NCBI GenBank assembly: GCA_946183335.1
Contig: CAMGZN010000025.1
Coordinates: 1 to 12,041 of the forward strand
Source of the DNA: an uncultured Caryophanales bacterium
GTDB lineage: Bacteria; Bacillota_I; Bacilli_A; RFN20; CAG-826
Direction: 5' to 3'
DNA length: 12,041 nt
Part shown: positions 1 through 6,246 of the stretch, piece by piece
Layout of the letters: every line of letters starts with the position of its first letter
Position numbering within the stretch: position 1 is the first letter of the stretch
Notes under the pieces: model-generated
Database searches by the model: none
What the model saw: only the letters and a program-made list of their open reading frames with translations
Told to the model about the DNA's origin: nothing
Translations under genes and position numbers: made by a program

Positions 1-870
1 CCAGTTATCGAAGAAGCTGTCGAACCAAAGACTAAAGCTGACCAAGAAAAGATGGGCATTGCCCTTCAAAAACTTGCTGAAGAAGACCCAACATTCAAAG
101 TTCATACGAACGTTGAAACTGGACAAACCATTATCGCTGGTGTCGGTGAACTTCACTTAGACATTATCGTTGACCGTTTACGTCGTGAATTCAATGTCGA
201 CGTTAACGTCGGTGCTCCACAAGTTGGATACAGAGAAACAATTAAAACTTCAGCAGAATGTGAAGGTAAATACATTAAACAATCCGGTGGTCGTGGACAA
301 TACGGTCACGTCTGGATTAGATTTGAACCAAACCCAGGCAAAGGCTTCGAATTCGTTGATGCCGTTGTCGGTGGTAGTGTTCCAAGAGAATACATTCGTC
401 CAACCCAAGATGGTTTGGAAGATGCTCTCAACCGTGGTCTTATCGCTGGCTATCCAGTAATCGACATCAAAGCAACCTTATTTGATGGTTCCTCTCACGA
501 TGTCGACTCCTCTGAAGCCGCTTATAAGATCGCAGCCTCAATGGCTCTCAAGGAAGCTGCAAAGAAATGTTCTCCAGTGATCCTTGAACCAATTATGAAA
601 ATCGAAGTTACTGTTCCTGAACAGTACTACGGTGATGTTATCGGCGATATTTCCCGTCGTCGTGGTAATATGACAGGTGAGACCCAACGTGGTAACGCCA
701 AGATTGTCGAAGCTGAGGTACCATTAGCCGAAATGTTCGGTTATGTTACAGACCTTCGTTCATTTACCCAGGGTCGCGGTAACTATACAATGCAATTCTC
801 CCACTATGGAGAATGCCCACGATTCGTGCAGGATGAAATTATTAAGAAATCCGGCATGTCAAATCGTTAA
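1..870 (+). CDS. fusA: Elongation factor G, C-terminal part (5' end outside the window)
   Basis: EF-G is the translational GTPase that moves tRNA and mRNA through the ribosome and helps recycle it. The reading frame is open from base 1, so the gene starts upstream. The 289 residues seen correspond to roughly the last 40% of a ~690-residue EF-G. Domain III opens with AVEPKTKADQEKMG (residues 6-19 here), followed by the GVGELHLDI stretch. Domain IV has SGGRGQYGHV and the conserved tip DGSSHDVDSSEAAYKIA, keeping the histidine that normally contacts the decoding site. Domain V has LEPIMKIEVTVPEQYYGDVIGD and the hallmark EMFGYVTDLRSFTQGRG. The GTPase domain lies outside the window. The gene sits 100 bp before tuf, the normal str-operon order (rpsL-rpsG-fusA-tuf). 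It ends in TAA and shows no frameshift. Identification is secure. Confidence 0.97.
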   Translation, partial: PVIEEAVEPKTKADQEKMGIALQKLAEEDPTFKVHTNVETGQTIIAGVGELHLDIIVDRLRREFNVDVNVGAPQVGYRETIKTSAECEGKYIKQSGGRGQYGHVWIRFEPNPGKGFEFVDAVVGGSVPREYIRPTQDGLEDALNRGLIAGYPVIDIKATLFDGSSHDVDSSEAAYKIAASMALKEAAKKCSPVILEPIMKIEVTVPEQYYGDVIGDISRRRGNMTGETQRGNAKIVEAEVPLAEMFGYVTDLRSFTQGRGNYTMQFSHYGECPRFVQDEIIKKSGMSNR

Positions 871-877
871 GGTTCAA

Positions 878-896
878 ATTAACACATTGTGTTGAT
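878..896 (+). promoter_or_regulatory. Dyad symmetry in the fusA-tuf gap
   Basis: AACAC (881-885) and GTGTT (889-893) pair around ATT. The outer bases 878-880 and 894-896 extend the arms with one T-G wobble. As RNA it is a short hairpin after the fusA stop. As DNA it is an operator-like dyad overlapping the -35 element of the proposed tuf promoter. No clear T-run follows, so it is not a convincing terminator. It could be a partial attenuator, an mRNA 3'-end stabiliser for fusA, or a protein site. The function is inferred. Confidence 0.4.
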
Positions 897-920
897 TTAA
901 ACCGTCACTTGCTATATTAT
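892..920 (+). promoter_or_regulatory. Probable sigma-A promoter for tuf
   Basis: TTGATT (892-897) and TATTAT (915-920) are separated by exactly 17 bases and match the vegetative consensus at 4/6 and 5/6 positions. Transcription would begin near 926. An internal promoter just before tuf would let EF-Tu be made in excess of EF-G, a common arrangement. This rests on sequence match only. Confidence 0.6.
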
Positions 921-944
921 GATTTCGTTGAATTTTACGAAATC
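921..944 (+). promoter_or_regulatory. Perfect 8-bp hairpin in the tuf leader region
   Basis: GATTTCGT (921-928) is the exact reverse complement of ACGAAATC (937-944), with an 8-base loop. It lies directly after the -10 element, so the predicted start site falls within the left arm. It may be a DNA operator at the start site. If transcription reads through from fusA, it may be a full RNA hairpin 7 bases ahead of the tuf ribosome binding site. No T-run follows, so it is not a terminator. Confidence 0.5.
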
Positions 945-970
945 TAACCTTAAGGAGGAAAATTCAAACT

Positions 971-2149
971 ATGGCAAAAGCAAAATTTGATAGAAGCAAA
1001 CCACACTTAAACGTTGGTACCATTGGACACGTTGACCATGGTAAAACAACATTAACTGCTGCTATCACAGCTACCCTCGCCAAAAAGGGTGGAGCAGTGG
1101 CCAAAGCATACGATGAAATCGATGCTGCTCCAGAAGAAAAGGCCCGTGGTATTACAATCAATACTGCCCACATCGAATACGAGACAGCCAATCGTCACTA
1201 TGCTCACGTTGACTGCCCGGGACACGCCGACTATGTTAAAAACATGATTACCGGTGCTGCCCAAATGGATGGCGCAATCCTCGTTGTTGCAGCTACAGAT
1301 GGTGTTATGCCACAAACACGTGAACACATCCTTCTTGCTCGTCAAGTTGGTGTTCCATACATCGTTGTCTTCTTAAACAAATGTGATTTAGTTGACGACC
1401 CAGAACTTATCGACTTAGTCGAAATGGATGTCCGTGATCTCTTATCATCCTATGGTTTCCCAGGTGATGAAGTCCCAGTCATTCGTGGTTCCGCAAAAGT
1501 GGCCCTCGATGGTGGTGATACCAAATGCATCGAAGAACTCATGGAAGCTGTTGATACCTACATTCCACTTCCACAACACGATAAAGACAAACCATTCTTA
1601 ATGCCAATCGAAGACGTTCTCACCATTACTGGTCGTGGAACAGTCGTCACTGGTAGAGTCGAACGTGGTATCGTTAAAGTTAACGATGAAGTCGAAATCG
1701 TTGGTATCAAAGATACTCAAAAGACAGTTGTTACTGGTCTTGAAATGTTCCGTAAGATCCTTGATTACGCTGAACCAGGCGATAACGTTGGTGCGTTACT
1801 TCGTGGTATCAACCGTGACCAAGTCGTTCGTGGACAAGTTCTTGCTAAACCAGGATCAATTACCCCACATACCAAATTCACCGCTTCCGTCTACGTTTTG
1901 AAGAAAGAAGAAGGTGGCCGTCACACTGCTTTCTTAAGCAACTACCGTCCACAATTCTACTTCAACACAACAGATATTACTGGTGTGATTACACTTCCAG
2001 CTGGCGTTGAAATGGTTATGCCAGGTGATAACGTCGAATTAACAGTCGAACTCATCCACCCAGTCGCCATCGAAAAAGGAACCAAGTTCTCTATTCGTGA
2101 AGGTGGCCGTACAGTCGGATCTGGCTCTGTTACCGAAATTATCAAATAA
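971..2149 (+). CDS. tuf: Elongation factor Tu
   Basis: EF-Tu is the GTPase that delivers aminoacyl-tRNA to the ribosomal A site. The 392 residues match the usual bacterial length of about 393-396. The GTPase domain shows G1 GHVDHGKT (19-26), the switch I stretch with RGITINTAH, G3 DCPGH (~81-85), G4 NKCD (~136-139) and G5 RGSAK. Domain 2 begins around the PFLMPIEDVLTITGRGTVVTGR stretch. Domain 3 ends in FSIREGGRTVGSGSVTEIIK. The start is fixed by a strong AAGGAGG at 952-958, though its 12-base spacing is slightly long. The gene lies after fusA, probably has its own promoter in the gap, and is closed by a strong terminator at 2173. Codon use and length are unremarkable for a highly expressed gene. 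Confidence 0.98.
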   Translation: MAKAKFDRSKPHLNVGTIGHVDHGKTTLTAAITATLAKKGGAVAKAYDEIDAAPEEKARGITINTAHIEYETANRHYAHVDCPGHADYVKNMITGAAQMDGAILVVAATDGVMPQTREHILLARQVGVPYIVVFLNKCDLVDDPELIDLVEMDVRDLLSSYGFPGDEVPVIRGSAKVALDGGDTKCIEELMEAVDTYIPLPQHDKDKPFLMPIEDVLTITGRGTVVTGRVERGIVKVNDEVEIVGIKDTQKTVVTGLEMFRKILDYAEPGDNVGALLRGINRDQVVRGQVLAKPGSITPHTKFTASVYVLKKEEGGRHTAFLSNYRPQFYFNTTDITGVITLPAGVEMVMPGDNVELTVELIHPVAIEKGTKFSIREGGRTVGSGSVTEIIK

Positions 2150-2172
2150 TTGTTTAAAACAATTACAAATAT

Positions 2173-2195
2173 AGACCTCTTCGGAGGTCTTTTTT
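2173..2195 (+). terminator. Rho-independent terminator of tuf
   Basis: AGACCTC (2173-2179) pairs perfectly with GAGGTCT (2184-2190) around a TTCG tetraloop closed by C-G, an exceptionally stable loop. A run of T residues follows to 2195. It lies 24 bases after the tuf stop and ends the str operon. Confidence 0.93.
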
Positions 2196-2223
2196 GTTGT
2201 CTTTCTTTCTTATTTAATAAATA
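2194..2223 (+). promoter_or_regulatory. Weak candidate promoter for the RDD gene pair
   Basis: A promoter is expected between the tuf terminator and the start at 2235. The best pair seen is TTGTTG (2194-2199) with TAATAA (2218-2223), spacing 18. The stretch is so AT-rich that other pairings are possible. Any -10 here would put the transcript start within a few bases of the ATG, leaving almost no leader. The placement is uncertain. Confidence 0.3.
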
Positions 2224-2234
2224 ATTATTGTAAT

Positions 2235-3356
2235 ATGAACGCTGAAAAGAAAGTTCGTCGACAAACTCTTCCACGTCACACTTTAATGGCGCCAATTGGG
2301 CGACGCATTGCTGCGACATTTATTGATGCTGCTTTTGCTTTCCTTTTAGGATTGGTTCTTTATTTTGCTGGAACGCGTTTAATTTTTTCTAACTCTATTC
2401 TTCGTAATGAAGAAAAGTTATATCAAGAAGATTTCCATTCCCATCTTTTCTATTATGATAGTGAAAAACAAACTCGCGCTAACTATAAAGATGGCGTAGC
2501 TTATCAAACTTATTTGGATGTTCTTTCATATTATTATATGAATTACCTGACTGGTGAAAACATTCAAGTAGATGAAGGCTACACTGGTGATCCGGATTTC
2601 TTTAAAGCACCAAACTATAAGGAAAACGTTAAAGGAACAGAGATTCTTCCAAAAGACTACTATACAGTGATGTGGTTCAACAAAAACATCCTTGAAATTG
2701 AGGATGATATTCCAACCGAGAAGACCACTTCTTACTTCCAATATGTCCTTGTTGATGGAGTTCCAGACAAGAACCAAATTGGTATTAGAAGAGATCGTCA
2801 TTACTCTAAGACCGTTGAGAAAGAAGTCATGGTTGGAGAGAACGAAACAAGTAACTTTTTATTCACCAAATATGAACAGGCTTATTTTGATTCTTTAATG
2901 CAACAAGATTTTTATTTGCCAGTATATGAAAAGGTCACTTTACTTGTCTCTGTTTCGTGGATGATTCCATTATGTGTTTCTGCATTGATTTATTATGCAG
3001 TTATTCCGCTTTTTAACAGCAATTCTGCCACATTTGGTAAGAAATTCTTCAAATTAGGATTATGCGGAATTGATGGATATTCGATGCAAAAATGGCAGCT
3101 TTTCTTACGTGTTGTCCCACTCATTGTGACCATTATTGGAATGTTCTTAATTCCTTCTTCAAGTTACTATTTTTCGATTGCAATGGGCGTGATTATTTTG
3201 ATGGCGTCGATTGCTCTATATGCGGCCTCTCCAAAGCATTGCGCTCTCCACGATTATGCTGCCCGAACACTTTGCATTGACGCAGAAGCCTCAATCATTT
3301 TTGATAACGAAATCGAAGAGGAAGAATTCATTAAAGCCGAAGATTCTCAAGCATGA
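2235..3356 (+). CDS. RDD-family membrane protein with large outer domain (paralogue 1)
   Basis: The specific function is unknown. The membrane core matches the RDD family: GRRIAATFIDA in the first helix (residues ~22-50), then GKKFFKLGLCGIDGY before the later helices, and HDYAARTLCI after the last. Helices are predicted at about 22-50, 234-260, 290-312 and 315-332. Ordinary RDD proteins are near 150-200 residues. This one is 373 because about 180 residues (~52-233), rich in Tyr, Asp and Lys, sit between helices 1 and 2, most likely outside the cell. The C-terminal tail is acidic. Landmarks YYYMNYLTG (99-107) and LPKDYYTVMWFN (138-149) recur in the next gene. No ribosome binding site is visible before the ATG; a later in-frame ATG at 2286 has none either and would shorten the conserved N-terminus. 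The stop overlaps the next start. A transporter, sensor or envelope role is only inference. Confidence 0.85.
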   Translation: MNAEKKVRRQTLPRHTLMAPIGRRIAATFIDAAFAFLLGLVLYFAGTRLIFSNSILRNEEKLYQEDFHSHLFYYDSEKQTRANYKDGVAYQTYLDVLSYYYMNYLTGENIQVDEGYTGDPDFFKAPNYKENVKGTEILPKDYYTVMWFNKNILEIEDDIPTEKTTSYFQYVLVDGVPDKNQIGIRRDRHYSKTVEKEVMVGENETSNFLFTKYEQAYFDSLMQQDFYLPVYEKVTLLVSVSWMIPLCVSALIYYAVIPLFNSNSATFGKKFFKLGLCGIDGYSMQKWQLFLRVVPLIVTIIGMFLIPSSSYYFSIAMGVIILMASIALYAASPKHCALHDYAARTLCIDAEASIIFDNEIEEEEFIKAEDSQA

Positions 3357-4600
3357 AAAACGTTGAGTTAGCAGGTTTATTTAAACGCATTGTTGCTGCG
3401 GTGATGGATGGCTTATTTGCCGTCTTCATGTTTTTCCTTTTGGTCACTTATGTTACCACGCCAATCGCAAACAAAGCTTCAAAGTATCAACAGCATGTGA
3501 TGGACATTTATCAGCAAGAGATTGCATCACATCTATACTTATTGCTCCAACAAAACGACAATGGTGACTATGTCACCGTCGAAGTTAAAGACTACGTTAC
3601 TAAACTAGAAAATAATTCCTATAAGCGTATTCACGATATCTATGATATCGCACAAGTTACAACAGACGATTATATCCGTCATTTAAATTATTACTACACA
3701 GTTTATTTAACTGGTGATATTTCTCGCGTTGAACTTCCAAAAGAAGGAAGTTATGATCCGATCGCTGACGGTTTTGTTTCTCCAACATGGAATGTTGAAA
3801 TCGATGGAAAACTACCAAAAGACATTTATACAGCACGCTATTTTAATACAACGATTATGGGGCTTTCTCCTGAAGGAGAAGAAAACCAATCTGAATACTA
3901 TGCCTACCCTCTTAAAGAAGGAAATCCAGATTATGAAGGGCTTCCAGTTGTCAAAGAAGGTGTCGATGCCGATAAAGTAAAAGAAGATATTCGTAAGCGC
4001 GTGTATATAGCGACAAAACAACTTTATGAAAGTGATTATATTGCTTCACGTCAATCTGAGATTCGTTCGATTCAATTATGGACTGAAATCCCTGTGTACG
4101 TGTTCGTCGTAGGCATTGTCTATGTCATGTTCCCACTTATTTTTAAGAATGGTGAAACACTTGGTAAACTTTCATTGGGCATTGGTATTGTTTCTAAGAA
4201 TGGATACAAGGCAAAGAAGCGTCAAATTTTGTTTAGAAGTTTGGTCTTTTTAGTCGAAATCACCTTCTCATTATTCATCGTTGGTTATGGTCTAACTTCC
4301 TTTGCTACACTTGGTGTTGGATGTGTAATTATGATGGCTGTGGCGGTGTTCACCAAGTCTCATCAAGCACCTCATGATTTAGCCGCAATGACTGTTGTTG
4401 CTGATCTTAAAAAATCGGTTTTCTTTGAGAGCGCTAGTGAAGAAAACAAATACGAAAAACAGGTCAATCAAAACATCGAAAATCTCAATAAATACGAGCC
4501 TGAAAATCCTAATATTATCCAGGTTGGTGGCACAATTATTGATGAAAGATATAAGCCTAAAAAAGAGAAAAAAACAAAAAACAAAAAGAACGAAAAATAG
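3353..4600 (+). CDS. RDD-family membrane protein with large outer domain (paralogue 2)
   Basis: This is a 415-residue paralogue of the preceding gene, probably arisen by tandem duplication; function unknown. RDD signatures are FKRIVAAVMDGLF in helix 1 (~9-36), GETLGKLSLGIGIVSKNGY before helix 3, and HDLAAMTVV after helix 4. Helices are predicted at about 9-36, 244-265, 294-315 and 318-335. The region ~40-243 is the outer domain; YYYTVYLTG (113-121) and LPKDIYTARYFN (154-165) match paralogue 1 at nearly the same spacing. It differs by a cytoplasmic tail of about 80 residues that ends in a run of Lys and Asn. The start uses an ATGA overlap with the previous stop and has no good ribosome binding site of its own, so translation is probably coupled. 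The two proteins may act as a heteromer; this is inferred from overlap and homology. Confidence 0.85.
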   Translation: MKNVELAGLFKRIVAAVMDGLFAVFMFFLLVTYVTTPIANKASKYQQHVMDIYQQEIASHLYLLLQQNDNGDYVTVEVKDYVTKLENNSYKRIHDIYDIAQVTTDDYIRHLNYYYTVYLTGDISRVELPKEGSYDPIADGFVSPTWNVEIDGKLPKDIYTARYFNTTIMGLSPEGEENQSEYYAYPLKEGNPDYEGLPVVKEGVDADKVKEDIRKRVYIATKQLYESDYIASRQSEIRSIQLWTEIPVYVFVVGIVYVMFPLIFKNGETLGKLSLGIGIVSKNGYKAKKRQILFRSLVFLVEITFSLFIVGYGLTSFATLGVGCVIMMAVAVFTKSHQAPHDLAAMTVVADLKKSVFFESASEENKYEKQVNQNIENLNKYEPENPNIIQVGGTIIDERYKPKKEKKTKNKKNEK

Positions 4601-4622
4601 CCAACAATTGCTGGTTTTTTTC
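4589..4622 (+). terminator. Probable terminator of the RDD pair
   Basis: CCAAC (4601-4605) and GCTGG (4610-4614) form an imperfect stem (one A-C mismatch) around AATT. It is followed by seven T residues and preceded by an A-run overlapping the end of the upstream gene that can pair with those T residues. The stem is weaker than the other terminators here. Confidence 0.5.
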
Positions 4623-4677
4623 TCGCAAAACCCTAATATTTTTATTTCTTGAAATAATAGCGTTTTTTATCTTCTTT

Positions 4678-4706
4678 TTTACTCTAATCAATAACTATGT
4701 TATTAT
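4678..4706 (+). promoter_or_regulatory. Extended -10 promoter of the ABC importer operon
   Basis: TTTACT (4678-4683) and TATTAT (4701-4706) have the ideal 17-base spacing. A TG one base upstream of the -10 (4698-4699) makes it an extended -10 element. Transcription would start near 4713. The predicted leader is about 40 bases and includes a strong AGGAGGTG (4741-4748) that sets the ATG at 4753. Confidence 0.65.
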
Positions 4707-4712
4707 TTACGT

Positions 4713-4726
4713 GTAGTTACAGCTAC
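4713..4726 (+). promoter_or_regulatory. Short hairpin or operator at the predicted operon start site
   Basis: GTAGT (4713-4717) pairs with GCTAC (4722-4726) around TACA, with one T-G wobble. It begins right at the predicted transcription start, where repressors of sugar operons often bind. It could equally be a 5'-end RNA hairpin, or chance. No local regulator gene is seen. Confidence 0.3.
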
Positions 4727-4752
4727 GATTAATACCAAATAGGAGGTGTTCT

Positions 4753-6204
4753 ATGGAAGTAAGAATTGAAAATCTTACTAAAACCTTCATCGGTCGAAAA
4801 GGTGTTGAAACAACTGCTGTAAATCATATGAACTTTACGATACCTGACGGAAAACTCGTCGGGCTTTTAGGTCCATCTGGTTGTGGTAAATCAACAACGC
4901 TTTATATGATCGCTGGTTTACACAAACCAACAGATGGTCATATTTGGTTCGGTGATGAGGATGTGACAAACTTACCTCCAGAAAACCGTGGTATTGGCTT
5001 AGTTTTCCAGAACTATGCTCTTTATCCACATCTTTCTGTGAGACAAAACATCCAATTCCCACTCGACAACGTTCGTTTCGCGGGCGCATTTGGCGAGGAG
5101 AAAAATGCTGTTGCCGACGCAAAGCACGACATTAAAGTCACTGAACACGACATTGATGAAAGTAAGAAGGCCGTGAAAAAGGCCGAAGCCGCAATCGAAA
5201 AAGCTAAAGCCAAGAAAGAAAAGGCTGAAAAAGCTGAAGATGCGGTGGGTGTGGAAGAATGCGAAGAAGCAATCAAGCATAACGAAGCACTCATGAAATC
5301 TGCCACTGAACGTATCCCAAATCTCGAGGCTCATTTGGTTGAAGCTCGTAAGAAACTTGAGGAAACTGTTCAAAACCTTGAAAAGGCGAAGGCTGCTTTT
5401 GCAGAATTAAAGGTCAAAGACCCAGAAGCTGCTAAAGAAAAAGGCAAAACTCGTCTATCCAAGGCTGACAAAGATGCCATTGCTTATGAAATGGCTCGTA
5501 TTGTCGACATTGATCAATATCTTGATCGTAAACCAAAAGAACTTTCTGGTGGTCAACAACAACGTGTCGCTATTGCGCGTGCGTTAGCTAAGAAACCAAG
5601 AGTTCTCCTTCTTGACGAACCATTATCAAACCTTGATGCTCGTTTAAGACTTCAAACTCGTGAAGAAATTAAACGTATTCAACGTGAAACCGGTATTACT
5701 ACCGTCTTCGTCACACATGACCAAGAAGAAGCTATGTCAATTTCTGACACCATCGTCGTTATGAAACTCGGTGTTGTCCAACAAATTGATGAACCTCAAA
5801 AAGTTTATGAAGAACCAGCGAACCTCTTCGTAGCGAAATTCCTTGGTTCTCCAGCTATTAACGTCTTTGATGGCGAAGTCAAAGGCGGAAAACTTCTCCT
5901 TAACGGTAAAGTCTTTGATACCGATAAGGTTTATGGAAAGGTTGATCGCAAGGTCAAAATTGCTGTCCGTCCAGAATCCTTCTCACTTGTGAAGAAGGGA
6001 GGTTTAATTCCTGTTGAAGTTAGACAGGTCGAAAACATTGGACGTGATATCAACGTAGTTGGCCATGTTGAAGAACAACCAGAAAACCATATGAAGATCA
6101 TTATTCCAAGCGAACTCCGTGAAGAAGTTCTTGGAAAAGAAAAACTCTCATTTAATCCAAAACGTTTCTACGTCTTTGAAGAAGAGGGCGATCGTATCAA
6201 ATAA
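4753..6204 (+). CDS. ABC importer ATPase, MalK/UgpC/MsmX-like, with coiled-coil insertion
   Basis: This is the cytoplasmic ATPase that should power the importer encoded by the next genes. It has Walker A GPSGCGKST (40-48), Q-loop glutamine 86 in VFQNYALYPHLSV, signature LSGGQQQR (264-271), Walker B with DE (288-289), D-loop SNLDA and H-loop His322. A C-terminal TOBE-type regulatory domain (from ~360) includes VRPESFSL. All catalytic residues are present. The protein is 483 residues where MalK/UgpC proteins are about 355-375. The excess lies between Q-loop and signature, 178 residues apart instead of roughly 50, and forms a charged coiled coil (listed separately). The gene is first in the operon, 42 bp before the first permease gene, which suggests a dedicated ATPase and not a shared one. 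Transport role is secure; substrate is not. Family homology suggests a sugar or glycerophosphodiester, but the enlarged ATPase recalls the Mycoplasma nuclease-linked transporter. Confidence 0.94.
   Translation: MEVRIENLTKTFIGRKGVETTAVNHMNFTIPDGKLVGLLGPSGCGKSTTLYMIAGLHKPTDGHIWFGDEDVTNLPPENRGIGLVFQNYALYPHLSVRQNIQFPLDNVRFAGAFGEEKNAVADAKHDIKVTEHDIDESKKAVKKAEAAIEKAKAKKEKAEKAEDAVGVEECEEAIKHNEALMKSATERIPNLEAHLVEARKKLEETVQNLEKAKAAFAELKVKDPEAAKEKGKTRLSKADKDAIAYEMARIVDIDQYLDRKPKELSGGQQQRVAIARALAKKPRVLLLDEPLSNLDARLRLQTREEIKRIQRETGITTVFVTHDQEEAMSISDTIVVMKLGVVQQIDEPQKVYEEPANLFVAKFLGSPAINVFDGEVKGGKLLLNGKVFDTDKVYGKVDRKVKIAVRPESFSLVKKGGLIPVEVRQVENIGRDINVVGHVEEQPENHMKIIIPSELREEVLGKEKLSFNPKRFYVFEEEGDRIK
5074..5458 (+). 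other. Segment encoding a ~120-residue coiled-coil insertion in the ATPase helical domain
   Basis: It encodes about residues 108-235 of the ATPase. The composition is dominated by Ala, Lys and Glu with regular heptad-like spacing, for example KKAVKKAEAAIEKAKAKK, then ARKKLEETVQNLEKAKAAF. A likely turn near residues 162-170 (DAVGVEE) suggests an antiparallel helical hairpin. Canonical sequence resumes at AYEMARIVDIDQYLDRKPKELSGG. The reading frame is intact through the insertion and the conserved core is undamaged on both sides, so this is not an assembly error or frameshift. Position is approximate. Confidence 0.85.
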
Positions 6205-6246
6205 CTTTATGAGATTTAACAAAATCAAACAGAAAGGAGAATATTG

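Noticed and set aside
948..955. CCTTAAGG palindrome overlapping the tuf Shine-Dalgarno
   Set aside because: It has no loop so cannot fold as a hairpin, and it is explained by the ribosome binding site itself.
964..1345. Minus-strand open frames within the 5' part of tuf
   Set aside because: Such mirror frames are common opposite highly expressed codon-biased genes; no initiation signals support them.
1957..2319. Minus-strand open frame across the end of tuf, its terminator and the start of the RDD gene
   Set aside because: It runs against two well-supported genes and through a terminator, with no promoter, ribosome binding site or recognisable motif.
4649..4654. TTGAAA as a -35 element for the ABC operon
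   Set aside because: No -10 sequence lies at a workable spacing; the TTTACT/TATTAT pair downstream is better.
4999..5373. Antisense open frames of 94-124 codons opposite the ATPase insertion
   Set aside because: They arise from the low-complexity Lys/Glu/Ala codons on the other strand, overlap each other in different frames and have no ribosome binding site.
6244..6246. TTG as the start of the first permease
   Set aside because: It is only four bases from the Shine-Dalgarno, whereas the adjacent ATG at 6247 has ideal spacing and gives a normal N-terminus.
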